A program made the position numbers and the translations under genes. Shown here piece after piece: positions 56,075-64,000 of a DNA stretch of 64,000 bases. The notes beneath the pieces were generated by a model, which worked only from the letters and a program-made list of their open reading frames with translations, was not told the origin of the DNA and ran no database searches. Origin of the DNA: Acidovorax soli (GTDB lineage Bacteria > Pseudomonadota > Gammaproteobacteria > Burkholderiales > Burkholderiaceae_C); assembly GCF_014207955.1 (NCBI RefSeq), contig NZ_JACHLK010000008.1, positions 186,001 through 250,000 on the forward strand, given 5' to 3'. Position 1 is the first letter of the stretch. The number at the start of each line of letters is the position of its first letter.

Positions 56075-56332
56075 TCAGGCCGCGGCGTGTACCGGGGCGA
56101 CCGGCGTCACGGGCGCGATGCCCGCAGTGCCGGCAGGCACCTGGGTGCCGCGTGCACACTGCAGTGCCTGCAGCAGCGTGGCCTGGTCGCCGATGTGGTT
56201 GGCCAGCAGCAGGATGAGGCGGGCGTTCATCGCGTGGCTCTCGGGCGGGGTCAGACCGTGGTGGCTGGCGATCAGGGCTTCGTAGAAATCGTCGCAGGCC
56301 TGCAGGTGGGGCTGGGTATCGAGCATGCTCAT
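56075..56332 (-). CDS. DUF2783 protein
   Basis: An 85-aa protein matching DUF2783: ACDDFYEALIASHHGLTPPES followed by NARLILLLANHIGDQATLLQAL. The family commonly lies next to flavin-dependent aromatic hydroxylases, as here, where it starts 11 bp after the monooxygenase stop. AAGGAG lies four bases before the ATG. No activity is known; a role as partner or stability factor of the hydroxylase is a guess from the constant neighbourhood. Confidence 0.85.
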   Translation of the reverse strand: MSMLDTQPHLQACDDFYEALIASHHGLTPPESHAMNARLILLLANHIGDQATLLQALQCARGTQVPAGTAGIAPVTPVAPVHAAA

Positions 56333-56343
56333 GGACTCCTTCG

Positions 56344-58029
56344 TCAGGCGGTTGCGAGGTCGGCAGAGGCGGCTGCGGGCTGGCGGCTGGCCGTTGCGGT
56401 CGCCAGCGCGGCGTGCACGGCGGCTTCGTCCAGCGTGCGCCAGCGCGCACACACATGCTGGTCGGGCCGCACGAGGTAGGCTGTACCCGGCTGGGCGTCC
56501 AGGCGCTTTGCCAGCAGGCCCTGGGTGTCCAGCACATCGGTACCCACCTGCAGCAGTGTCACCTGGGGCAGGGCGCTGGCCCAGGCCGGTGCCTTGCCGA
56601 AGACGAGCAGCGTGAAGTCGGGCCCCAGCGTGCGCAGCAGCCAGCCGCTGCGGCCACCGTGCTGCACTGGCGCGTCGAGCAGCACGGCACCCGGCACCTG
56701 GATGCCGGCAAAGCTGTCCGTATCCGGGGTGTTGAGCGACGAGCCGTGCAGCGTGGCCGGCACCGACAGGCGCCCGCTGTTGACGATGCGGCGCGCAAAC
56801 GGGTGCTCGCGCGCCAGTTCCAGCGCCGCGTCGCGGAACAGGCGGCTGATCTCGCTCTTGGGCGTGATGAAGTCGGTAGCGCGCGTGGAATTGGCGATGT
56901 TCTCGTCCGCCGCGTATTCGCGTTCGGGCCCGTACGTGGCCAGCAGTTCCTGCCCGGCGCGGTCGCGCAGCACCCAGTCAAGCTTCCAGGCCAGGTTTTC
57001 GGCGTCCTGCACGCCGCTGTTGGCGCCGCGCGCGCCAAAGGGCGAGACGCCATGCGCGCTGTCGCCCGCGAAGACCACGCGGCCGTGCACGAAGCGGTCC
57101 ATGCGCAGGCAGGCAAAGGTGTAGACGCTGGCCCATTCCAGCTCGAACTGCGCATCGGGCCCCAGCAGCGCACGCACGCGCGGCAGGATGTTCTCGGGCT
57201 TCTTCTCTTCCTCGGGGTCGGCGTTCCAGCCCAGCTGGAAGTCGATGCGCCAGACATTGTCGGGCTGGCGGTGCAGCAGCACGCTCTGGTTGGGGTGGAA
57301 GGGTGGGTCGAACCAGAACCAGCGCTCGGTCGGGAAGTCCGCGCTGCCGGCCATCTTCACGTCGGCGATCAGAAAGCGGTCCTGGAAGATGCGGCCCTTG
57401 CTTTCCAGGCCCATCATCTGGCGCATGGGTGAGCGCGAGCCATCGCAGGCAGCCACCCACTGCGCATCGATGCGGTAGTCGCCCTCGGGGGTCGTGATGC
57501 TGAGCAGTGCGCCAGCATCGTGCGGTGCAACGCCGGTCACCTTGTTGTGCCAGCGCAGCTCGATGTTCGGCAACTGCAGCGCCCGCTCCACAAGGTAGGC
57601 CTCGGCGTAGTACTGCTGCAGGTTGATGAAGGCCGGGCGCTCGTGGCCTTCTTCGGGCAGCAGGTTGAATTCGTACAGCGGCGCGTCGTGGAAGAACACC
57701 TTGCCCACGTTCCACGACACGCCCTTGTCCACCATGCGCTGGCCCACGCCCAGGCGGTCCCAGATCTCCAGCGTGCGCTTGGCAAAGCAGATGGCGCGCG
57801 AGCCGGTGGAGAGCTTGCAGTCGTTGTCCAGCACCACCACGCGCTGGCCGCGCTGGGCCAGATCGATGGCCAGCGACAGGCCCACGGGGCCTGCGCCCAC
57901 CACCACCACGGGGTGCTGCGCGGGCTGGGGTGCATCCTGGTCGGGGGAGCGCTGGTACGCGAATTCGATGGCCTGGACCTGGGCACCAGTGCCATCGAAA
58001 GCAGGTGGGGCGGTTGTTGTGGCTGTCAT
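56344..58029 (-). CDS. FAD-dependent aromatic hydroxylase, MhpA-like
   Basis: A 561-aa class A flavoprotein monooxygenase. It has the FAD-binding GxGxxG in VVVVGAGPVGLSLAIDLA, the DG motif AACDGSRSPMRQMM, the GD motif VVFAGDSAHGVSPFGARG, and a C-terminal thioredoxin-like domain (GWLLRTLGPDFTLLVFG). This is the layout of 3-(3-hydroxyphenyl)propionate hydroxylase and resorcinol-type hydroxylases. It likely hydroxylates a phenolic substrate with NAD(P)H and O2. It starts 25 bp after the MBL gene in the same operon. The exact substrate cannot be named. Confidence 0.9.
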   Translation of the reverse strand: MTATTTAPPAFDGTGAQVQAIEFAYQRSPDQDAPQPAQHPVVVVGAGPVGLSLAIDLAQRGQRVVVLDNDCKLSTGSRAICFAKRTLEIWDRLGVGQRMVDKGVSWNVGKVFFHDAPLYEFNLLPEEGHERPAFINLQQYYAEAYLVERALQLPNIELRWHNKVTGVAPHDAGALLSITTPEGDYRIDAQWVAACDGSRSPMRQMMGLESKGRIFQDRFLIADVKMAGSADFPTERWFWFDPPFHPNQSVLLHRQPDNVWRIDFQLGWNADPEEEKKPENILPRVRALLGPDAQFELEWASVYTFACLRMDRFVHGRVVFAGDSAHGVSPFGARGANSGVQDAENLAWKLDWVLRDRAGQELLATYGPEREYAADENIANSTRATDFITPKSEISRLFRDAALELAREHPFARRIVNSGRLSVPATLHGSSLNTPDTDSFAGIQVPGAVLLDAPVQHGGRSGWLLRTLGPDFTLLVFGKAPAWASALPQVTLLQVGTDVLDTQGLLAKRLDAQPGTAYLVRPDQHVCARWRTLDEAAVHAALATATASRQPAAASADLATA

Positions 58030-58054
58030 GCTCTTGTCTACTCCGCGCAGGTTC

Positions 58055-59011
58055 TCAGCCTTCCAGGGCTTTCCACATCTGCACGTCGCGCTCGGCGGTC
58101 CAGATGCGTGGATCGGGGTACTGCGTGGCCTCGTCATAGGCCCGCGTCACGTCGAAGGGCATGCAGTGGTTGAAGATCACCCAGTGGCCGTACTTGGGCT
58201 GCAGCTTGGCGAAGGTGGCCTCGTAGACCTTGCGCAGGTCCTCGCCCTTGGCGGCGCTGTCCTTGACGCTGGCATACAGGTCGCTGATGAAGGCGCGCGT
58301 GCCCGCCAGGCCGGCCTGCACCTGCTCGGGCGTCTGCAGCGCCGCACCGCGGCCGGGCACCAGCTTCTCGGGCTTCAGGGCCGCGATGTTGTCCAAGGTC
58401 TGCGGCCAGTCCTGGAAGTAGGCATCGCCCGCGTACGGCGTGGCATCGAACTCCACCAGGTCGCCCGAGAACAGGATCTTCTCTGCCGGCAACCAGGCCA
58501 CGGTATCGCCCTTGGTGTGGCCGCGGCCCAGCTGCAGGATCTGCACTTCCAGCGTGCCCAGCCACAGGGTCATCTTCTTGTTGAAGGTCATGGTCGGCCA
58601 GGTCAGGCCATCGGGCACGCTCTCCACGTTCTGGAACAGGCGCGGAAAGCGGCCGATCTCGCTGTCCTTGTCGAACTGGCCGCGCTCGACGATCAGGTCG
58701 CGCGTGTCCTCGCTGGCGATGATGTGCTCGGCCCCGTAGGCGCTGGCGCCCAGCACGCGCACTGCGTGGTAGTGCGAGAGCAGCACGTACTTGATGGGCT
58801 TGTCCGTCACTTCGCGGATGCGGCGGATCACATCCTGCGCCATCACGGGCGTGGCCTGGGTGTCGATGACCATCACGGCGTCGTCGCCAATGATGATGCC
58901 GGTGTTGGGGTCGCCCTCGGCCGTGTAGGCGTAGGCATGGTCGGAGAGCTTGTCGAAGCTCACCTTCTTGACTTCCAGGTCGGCGGCAGAGGCAAAGGTC
59001 TTGGTGGTCAT
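58055..59011 (-). CDS. Metallo-beta-lactamase-fold hydrolase, altered metal motif
   Basis: A 318-aa MBL-fold protein and first gene of the IclR-divergent operon. The canonical HxHxDH motif reads HYHAVR (in LLSHYHAVRVLG), so the second-site Asp and His are missing, while other ligands appear present: His in GRGHTKGD, Asp in FSGDLVEF, His in FNHCMPFD. It may bind one metal or use an altered site. A hydrolytic step such as opening a lactone or ring product made by the hydroxylase is plausible. The ATG at 59011 is the first start with family resemblance. Confidence 0.85.
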   Translation of the reverse strand: MTTKTFASAADLEVKKVSFDKLSDHAYAYTAEGDPNTGIIIGDDAVMVIDTQATPVMAQDVIRRIREVTDKPIKYVLLSHYHAVRVLGASAYGAEHIIASEDTRDLIVERGQFDKDSEIGRFPRLFQNVESVPDGLTWPTMTFNKKMTLWLGTLEVQILQLGRGHTKGDTVAWLPAEKILFSGDLVEFDATPYAGDAYFQDWPQTLDNIAALKPEKLVPGRGAALQTPEQVQAGLAGTRAFISDLYASVKDSAAKGEDLRKVYEATFAKLQPKYGHWVIFNHCMPFDVTRAYDEATQYPDPRIWTAERDVQMWKALEG

Positions 59012-59040
59012 GGTGTGGGTCCGGTTGATTTGGTTTAGTG

Positions 59041-59068
59041 AAATGCATTCATCTAAACAGAATGCTTT
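59041..59068. promoter_or_regulatory. Inverted repeat, likely IclR operator
   Basis: AAATGCATTC-N9-GAATGCTTT is symmetric apart from one position. It lies in the 154-bp AT-rich divergent region, 30 bp upstream of the MBL start and about 98 bp upstream of the iclR-type start. Arm length and spacing suit an IclR dimer or tetramer site. Confidence 0.55.
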
Positions 59069-59165
59069 GATCATAGGCAATAAATTCGTCAATGTCTAAT
59101 TCATTTGTTTAAGTGGAAACCCCAGGGTGATCCAGAGGGCCGTGTGCCCGGTGGACAATGGCAGC

Positions 59166-59978
59166 ATGGACGACCTCTCCCGTGACCTTTCTCCCGCCGA
59201 CGACGAAGACAGCCCGCGCGCGCCGCGCGGCATCCAGAGCGTGGAGGTGGGCGGCCAACTGCTCAAGGTGCTGGCGCGCACCGGCCGTCGCATGGCGCTC
59301 AAGGACCTGGCGCGTGCCGCCGACATGACGCCCGCCAAGGCGCACCCCTACTTGGTGAGCTTCGGCAAGCTTGGCCTGATCGAACAGGACGCCGTGAGCG
59401 GCCACTATGGACTGGGCCCCCTGGCCATGCAACTGGGGCTCATCAGCCTGCAGCAGGTCGACCCCGTGCGGCTGGCGATTGCCGAGCTGCCAGGCCTCGC
59501 CCAGCGCATCGGCTACACCGTGTCGGCCTCGGTCTGGGGCGACAACGGGCCCACCATCATCCGGGTGGAAGAAGGTCCGACGGCCGTCTACGTGGCCATG
59601 CGCCACGGCACGACCGCATCGGTGCGGCACACGGCCACGGGCAAGGTGTTCGCGGCCTTCGGCCCGCGCGAGCGCACGGCGGCCGCCCTGGTGGCCGATG
59701 GCCATGCCGGGGCACTCGACGACCCGGCCTTTGCCGCGGAGCTGGACGCCGTGCGCACCCACCAGGTGGCCGAGGTCACGGACCAGTTGCTGCCCGGCAT
59801 CAGCGCCCTGGCCACGCCGGTTTTCGATGGTTTCGGCCAACTGGTGCTGTGCCTGGCCGTAATCGGCCCCAGCGCCACACTGCGCACCGGGCCAGACAGC
59901 GCCGCGGCGGGCCACCTGCGCGAGACCGCGCGCAGCCTGTCGCAGCGGCTGGGCGCTGCTGCGCAGACGGGCTCCTAG
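59166..59978 (+). CDS. IclR-family transcriptional regulator
   Basis: A 270-aa regulator with an N-terminal winged helix (SVEVGGQLLKVLARTGRRMALKDLARAADMTPAKAHPYL) and a C-terminal IclR effector domain (ISALATPVFDGFGQLVLCLAVIG). It is divergent from the MBL-hydroxylase-DUF2783-Bug operon and probably controls it in response to the pathway substrate. The ATG at 59166 is taken; a GTG 13 codons upstream is possible. Its stop overlaps the convergent metY stop by four bases. Confidence 0.9.
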   Translation: MDDLSRDLSPADDEDSPRAPRGIQSVEVGGQLLKVLARTGRRMALKDLARAADMTPAKAHPYLVSFGKLGLIEQDAVSGHYGLGPLAMQLGLISLQQVDPVRLAIAELPGLAQRIGYTVSASVWGDNGPTIIRVEEGPTAVYVAMRHGTTASVRHTATGKVFAAFGPRERTAAALVADGHAGALDDPAFAAELDAVRTHQVAEVTDQLLPGISALATPVFDGFGQLVLCLAVIGPSATLRTGPDSAAAGHLRETARSLSQRLGAAAQTGS

Positions 59979-61273
59979 GTCTTGGACAGCGCCTGGTCAA
60001 TGTCCCAGAGGATGTCGTCCAGGTCCTCGATGCCCACCGACAGGCGCACCATGTCGGCGCTCACGCCGGCGCGGGCCAGTTCCTCGTCGTTGAGCTGCCG
60101 GTGGGTGGTCGATGCCGGGTGGATCACCAGCGTCTTGGCGTCGCCGATGTTGGCCAGGTGGCTCAGGAACTCGCAGGCGTCGATGAACTTCTCGCCCGCT
60201 GCGGCCCCGCCCTCGATGCCAAAGGTCAGGATGCCCGAGGCGCCGGGCGTGCCGTCCACTGTGCGGAACTGCTTTTGCGCCAGCGCGTAGTACGGTGAAT
60301 CGGCCAGGCCCGGGTAGTTGACCCAGCGCACCTTGGAGTGCTGCTGCAGAAACTTCGCCACCGCCAGCGTGTTGCGGCAGTGCTCGCGCATGCGCAGGTG
60401 CAGGGTTTCGGCGCCCTGCAGCAGCTGCCAGGCGTTCATGGGTGAGAGCACTCCGCCGAAGGTGCGGTTGATCTCCATGCGCGCCTTCATGGTGTAGCCG
60501 AAGTCGCCAAAGGTCTCGTAGAACTTCACGCCGTGGTAGGCGCGGCTGGGCTCCACCATCTCGGGGAACTTGCCGTTGTCCCAGGGGAACCTGCCGCCCT
60601 CGACCACCACGCCGCCCATGGTCGTTCCGTGACCGCCGATGTACTTGGTGGCGCTGTGCACCACGATGTCGGCCCCGAAGGCCAGCGGGTTGCACAGGTA
60701 GGGGCTGGCCACCGTGTTGTCGATCACCAGGGGCACGCCATGGGCGTGCGCCACGTCGGCCACGGCCGCGATGTCGAGCACATTGACCAGCGGGTTGCCG
60801 ATGGTTTCGCCGTAGAAGGCCCGGGTGGTGGGGCGCACGGCGCGCGCAAAGTTCTCCGGGTCGGCCGGGTCCACGAACGTGGTCTCGATGCCCAGGCGCG
60901 CAAAGCCCACGCCGAGCTGGCCCACCGTGCCGCCGTACAGCGTGCTGGCCGCCACGATGTGGTCGCCCGCCTTGAGGATGGCGAGCAGCGCCGCCATCTG
61001 CGCGGCCATGCCGCTGGCGCAGGCCAGGGCCGCGCGGCCACCCTCCAGGCTGGCGATGCGCTCTTCGAACACGGCCACCGTGGGGTTGCTGATGCGGCTG
61101 TAGACGTTGCCAAAGGTCTGCAGGTTGAACAGGCTGCTGGCGTGCTCGGCGCTGTCGAAGACAAAACTCGTCGTCTGGTGGATGGGCGTGGCGCGTGCGC
61201 CGGTCACGGGGTCGGGAACCGCGCCCGCGTGGATGGCGCGCGTGCCGAAGCCGTAGTCTCTGTCCTTTTCCAT
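59975..61273 (-). CDS. metY: O-acetylhomoserine sulfhydrylase
   Basis: A PLP enzyme that makes homocysteine from O-acetylhomoserine and sulfide. The 432-aa product has TRAIHAGAVPDPVTGARATP at the N-terminus, the substrate block YSRISNPTVAVFEERIASLE and the PLP-lysine motif HSATKYIGGHGTTMGG. LADSPYYALAQKQF and HPASTTHRQL are near the end. The long insertion around residues 235-265 (GRFPWDNGKFPEM) distinguishes MetY from cystathionine synthases. It is followed upstream by a CoA-binding gene 30 bp away in the same direction. Confidence 0.94.
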   Translation of the reverse strand: MEKDRDYGFGTRAIHAGAVPDPVTGARATPIHQTTSFVFDSAEHASSLFNLQTFGNVYSRISNPTVAVFEERIASLEGGRAALACASGMAAQMAALLAILKAGDHIVAASTLYGGTVGQLGVGFARLGIETTFVDPADPENFARAVRPTTRAFYGETIGNPLVNVLDIAAVADVAHAHGVPLVIDNTVASPYLCNPLAFGADIVVHSATKYIGGHGTTMGGVVVEGGRFPWDNGKFPEMVEPSRAYHGVKFYETFGDFGYTMKARMEINRTFGGVLSPMNAWQLLQGAETLHLRMREHCRNTLAVAKFLQQHSKVRWVNYPGLADSPYYALAQKQFRTVDGTPGASGILTFGIEGGAAAGEKFIDACEFLSHLANIGDAKTLVIHPASTTHRQLNDEELARAGVSADMVRLSVGIEDLDDILWDIDQALSKT

Positions 61274-61303
61274 GGGCGGATGTCTCGCTGGTGTTCTTGT
61301 GGT

Positions 61304-61780
61304 TCAGTACGGGAGCTGCTGCGGGCGCTTGGCCGAGATCACGCGCGTGTTCACGCCCGCCCAATTGAGCCCGCCGAACAGGCGCGCATGCTCGATCTTC
61401 ACGCAGCGGTCCATCACCACCGCCAGGCCCGCCGCGCGCGCACGTGCTGCGGCCTCTTCGTTGACGACGCCGAGCTGCAGCCACAGGCACTTCGCGCCAA
61501 TGGCAATGGCCTCCTCGGCCAGGGGCGGAATGTCCTCGCTCTTGCGAAAGCAGTCCACCATGTCGATGCGGTGGTCGGCCGCAGCGGCCGTGACACTGGG
61601 GTAGCTGCGCTCGCCCAGGATCTCGCTGGCCATGGGGTTCACCGGCACGATGCGGTAGCCATGGGCCTGCATGTACTTGGCCGCAAAAAAACTGGGCCTG
61701 TGCCATTGCGGCGACAGGCCCACGACCGCAATGGTGCGGCAGGTTCCGAGGATGTGGCGCAGTTCGCTGATGGTGCTCAT
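61304..61780 (-). CDS. CoA-binding domain protein, YccU type
   Basis: A 158-aa Rossmann-fold protein of the CoA-binding family: TIAVVGLSPQWHRPSFFAA, YRIVPVNPMASEILGE, CLWLQLGVVNEEAA and GLAVVMDRCVKIEHARLFGG are all typical. Its role is unsettled; it may bind CoA or acyl-CoA in metabolic control. The ATG at 61780 is the family-like start. It precedes metY by 30 bp, so the two likely form an operon. Confidence 0.9.
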   Translation of the reverse strand: MSTISELRHILGTCRTIAVVGLSPQWHRPSFFAAKYMQAHGYRIVPVNPMASEILGERSYPSVTAAAADHRIDMVDCFRKSEDIPPLAEEAIAIGAKCLWLQLGVVNEEAAARARAAGLAVVMDRCVKIEHARLFGGLNWAGVNTRVISAKRPQQLPY

Positions 61781-61859
61781 GCCACCAGTGTAGGAGACGG
61801 CCAGCCGGTGGTCCATGCCAGTGCTTCACCATCTTCCACCATGGGTGAAACGCTGCGGG

Positions 61860-61972
61860 CCAATGCCAGGACCGCCGCGCAAGGGCCGCCCCGCCGCGCT
61901 GGCGGTGTCCCCCTTCCCGAACTACGCAGTAGTTCGAGAGAAGGGGGAAGGCGCGAAGCGACTCAGGGGGAT
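61860..61972 (-). repeat. Stop-proximal structured repeat, copy 7 (long form)
   Basis: Its CCCCCTGAGTCGCTTCGCGCC end lies 5 bp from the redoxin stop codon. Its variable stem is the perfect but different pair GAACTAC-gcag-TAGTTC, in which both arms differ from copies 4 and 6. The distal CCAGTGC region is diverged. Confidence 0.85.
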
Positions 61973-61977
61973 GCTCT

Positions 61978-62595
61978 CTATGCCGGGTCTTTGTACTTGA
62001 TGGAGCAGCCGTAAGGGCGGGTGGTGGCGGCCGTCAGCGGCTTGCCCGCCAGCGCTTCGGCCAAGCCAGTCTTCACATAGTTGGTGGCGCGCGGGATGTC
62101 ATCGATCTTGGCCGAGGCGATGCTGTCGATGCCGCCCGCATAGATCAACTGGCCCTGTGGGTTCACGATGTACATGTGCGGCGTGGTGCGGGCGCCGTAG
62201 GCGCGGCCGGCCGTGCCTTCCTCGTCCATGAGGATGGCGGTGGGTACGGACTGGCGTTCCTTGAGCCAACTGCTCAGCTTGGCGGGCTCCAGGTAGTCGC
62301 CGCTGGCTTTCTCGGTGGAGTTGACCGCGAGCCAGACCACGTCCTTGCCGGCCGCATCCTTCTGGGTGGCGGGCATGTTGCCGCTGTCGTAGTGCTTGCG
62401 CACGAAGGGGCAGCCGGGGTTGGTCCATTCGAGCACCACGTGCTTGCCCTTGAAGTCCGACAGGCGCACGGTCTTGCCCGTGGTGTCCTTCAGGGTGATC
62501 TCGGGGGCCGGCTGGCCCACGGTGGCGGCGGCCTGGGCGCCCGCGGCGGCCAGCAGCAGGGGCAGGGCGAAGAGGGTACGTCGAAGCAGCAACAT
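61978..62595 (-). CDS. Periplasmic redoxin/thioredoxin-like protein, single-Cys active site
   Basis: A 205-aa exported protein of the AhpC/TSA-redoxin type. It has a signal peptide (ALPLLLAAAGAQA|A) and the mature part VGQPAPEITLKDTTGKTVRL. The active-site loop reads NPGCPFVRKHYDS: one Cys, with no CxxC partner. The ATG at 62595 is preferred because GGAG lies eight bases upstream; an ATG three codons earlier has no spacing for it. It lies 100 bp downstream of dsbD in the same direction, so DsbD may supply its reducing power. A second Cys (PYGCSIKY) lies near the C-terminus. Confidence 0.87.
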   Translation of the reverse strand: MLLLRRTLFALPLLLAAAGAQAAATVGQPAPEITLKDTTGKTVRLSDFKGKHVVLEWTNPGCPFVRKHYDSGNMPATQKDAAGKDVVWLAVNSTEKASGDYLEPAKLSSWLKERQSVPTAILMDEEGTAGRAYGARTTPHMYIVNPQGQLIYAGGIDSIASAKIDDIPRATNYVKTGLAEALAGKPLTAATTRPYGCSIKYKDPA

Positions 62596-62695
62596 GGACG
62601 GCATCTCCAGATGAGGGACGAAGCGGCCAGTATCCGGCAAGCGGGCGGCGGACTCCACAAGGAAGCCCTGTAGGCCGGCTGGTTTTAGCGCAGCA

Positions 62696-64000
62696 TCACA
62701 GGGCCGCCACCGCGGCGCGCAGTTCGCCTTCGCTGAGGATCTCGGAGAACACCACGGGCGCCTTGCCGGGTGCATGCAGCACATACACCGGCACACCGCT
62801 GCGGCCCAGCTGGGCCAGTGCGGCGGTGATGGCCGGGTCGCGGCGCGTCCAGTCGGCGCGCAGCAGGGCCACGTTCTTGGCCGCGAAGCCGGCCTGCACA
62901 TCGGCGTCGGCCAGCGTGGTCTTCTTGTTGTACTGGCAGGTCACGCACCAGGCCGCGGTGAAATCCACGAACACCGGGCGGCCGCTGGCCACCAGCTGCT
63001 CGGCCGCGCCTGGGGTCCAGGCCTGCCACTGGGCGGTGCTGCCAGCCGCTGGTGGGGCTGCGGGGGCTGCAGCCACGTTGGTGATGTGGGGCGCAAAGGT
63101 CCAGGCCAGCAGCGCCAACGCCAGCACGGACACCGGCGCCATGAAGCGGCGCGCCGTGCCCGCGAGCGACAGTGCCCAGGCCACCATGCCCAGCGCCACC
63201 AGCAGGATCAGCAGCGCACCCGCGCCGTCGATGCCGCTTTGCTGGCCCAGCACCCAGACCAGCCAGACCACGGTGGCCAGCATGGGGAAGGCCATGAACC
63301 TGCGCAGTGTGTCCATCCACGCGCCAGGGCGCGGCAGGGCGCGCGCCACCGCGGGTACGAAGGCGGCGGCCAGGTAGGGCAGGGCCAGGCCCAGGCCCAG
63401 CGCCGCGAACACGGCCAGCGCCTGCGGCCCGGGCAGCGTGGCCGTGAGGCCCAGCGAGGCACCCATGAACGGGGCGGTGCAGGGCGCTGCCACGGCCACG
63501 GCGAGCACGCCCGTGAGGAAGGAATCGGCCACCGGGTGGCGCGCCTGCAGGCTGGCCACCGACGAGGGCAGGACATGCCCGAACTCGAACACCCCCGCCA
63601 GGTTCAGCGCGATCAGCGTGAACAGCGCCGCCAGACCCGCCACCACGGCTGGCGACTGCAGTTGAAAGCCCCAGCCGATGGCCTCGCCCGCAGCGCGCAG
63701 GCCCAGCATCAGCCCGCCCAGCGCGATGAAGGACAGCACCACACCCGCCGTATAGGCCAGACCGCTCAGCCGGTGGGCGCGCCGGTCCTGCGCATGCTGG
63801 GCAAAGCCCACGACCTTGATGGCCAGCACCGGGAACACGCAGGGCATGAGGTTCAGGATGAGGCCACCCAGGAGGGCGCCGAGCAAAGCGGCCACCAGCG
63901 TGGCGGCGGGTGCCGAGGTGGTCGTGGCAGGCGGAGGCGCGGCGGCCGCATTGGCCTTGAGCGCCGCCTCCAGCGCGGGCGACACCGTGGCCGCGGCGGC
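62696..64000 (-). CDS. dsbD: Thiol:disulfide interchange protein DsbD, N-terminus cut by window edge
   Basis: Passes electrons from cytoplasmic thioredoxin to periplasmic thiol proteins. The frame is open to the last base of the window, so only the C-terminal 434 residues are seen. They comprise the eight-helix beta domain with its paired Cys (LMPCVFPV; VAAPCTAPF) and the C-terminal thioredoxin-like gamma domain (FTAAWCVTCQYN). The N-terminal alpha domain lies outside the window. A GTG at 63985 is probably internal, since the sequence before it is still coding-like. Confidence 0.93.
   Translation of the reverse strand, partial: AAAATVSPALEAALKANAAAAPPPATTTSAPAATLVAALLGALLGGLILNLMPCVFPVLAIKVVGFAQHAQDRRAHRLSGLAYTAGVVLSFIALGGLMLGLRAAGEAIGWGFQLQSPAVVAGLAALFTLIALNLAGVFEFGHVLPSSVASLQARHPVADSFLTGVLAVAVAAPCTAPFMGASLGLTATLPGPQALAVFAALGLGLALPYLAAAFVPAVARALPRPGAWMDTLRRFMAFPMLATVVWLVWVLGQQSGIDGAGALLILLVALGMVAWALSLAGTARRFMAPVSVLALALLAWTFAPHITNVAAAPAAPPAAGSTAQWQAWTPGAAEQLVASGRPVFVDFTAAWCVTCQYNKKTTLADADVQAGFAAKNVALLRADWTRRDPAITAALAQLGRSGVPVYVLHAPGKAPVVFSEILSEGELRAAVAAL

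Overview
The window is about 64 kb of GC-rich chromosomal DNA. Its gene content (phenylacetate catabolism, many Bug/TctC-type binding proteins, Liv-type ABC transporters, an Xps-like type II secretion locus) and codon use fit a betaproteobacterium of the Comamonadaceae, most like Acidovorax or a close relative. The genus is an inference from family-level resemblance; there is no rRNA or other marker in the window. I see no tRNA, rRNA, insertion sequence, prophage or CRISPR array.

Layout. 0-9 kb: a zinc-ribbon membrane protein (cut by the left edge), a MASE1-GGDEF cyclase, tgt with a downstream membrane protein, a universal stress protein, outer-membrane phospholipase A and the Rep helicase. 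9.2-11.6 kb: a small-GTPase/Roadblock cassette (winged-helix protein, P-loop GTPase, two Roadblock/LC7 proteins). 11.7-14 kb: an orphan substrate-binding protein and an AEC permease. 14-24.6 kb: a ten-gene type II secretion operon transcribed leftward in the order gspE-F-G-H-I-J-K-L-M-D. 24.9-30.1 kb: priA and hemE, separated by about 2 kb of non-coding DNA. 30.3-35 kb: an MFS transporter, then a MarR gene divergent from a Bug protein-sulfatase pair. 35.1-50.5 kb: the phenylacetate block, with paaN divergent from paaG-I-K-A-B-C-D-E, a TetR regulator and a five-gene Liv-type ABC transporter that is probably the uptake system. 50.7-53.8 kb: a NhaR-like LysR gene divergent from terC, then a DUF2062 gene. 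53.85-54.9 kb: a small lower-GC island with two unrecognised genes next to a decayed Bug-gene fragment. 55-60 kb: an IclR-controlled catabolic operon (MBL-fold protein, flavin monooxygenase, DUF2783, Bug). 60-64 kb: metY, a CoA-binding protein, a redoxin and the 3' part of dsbD (cut by the right edge).

Two non-coding structures stand out. First, the priA-hemE gap carries six perfect DnaA boxes, all in the same orientation, in six repeat units. Each unit has a hairpin-prone motif about 72 bp after the box, and five of six have a TGTGCAYAA motif 187-189 bp after it. The units fall into two alternating types, so the array looks like a triplicated two-box module. It could titrate or regulate DnaA, or be an origin. 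Second, seven copies of a GC-rich structured repeat (about 50-230 bp) lie in the window. Every copy has the same end placed a few bases after a stop codon, and the longer copies carry a hairpin whose arms differ in sequence but keep pairing. It behaves like a mobile or inherited 3'-UTR element.

The GTPase/Roadblock cassette and the two-gene low-GC island are the protein-coding loci most likely to be undescribed.
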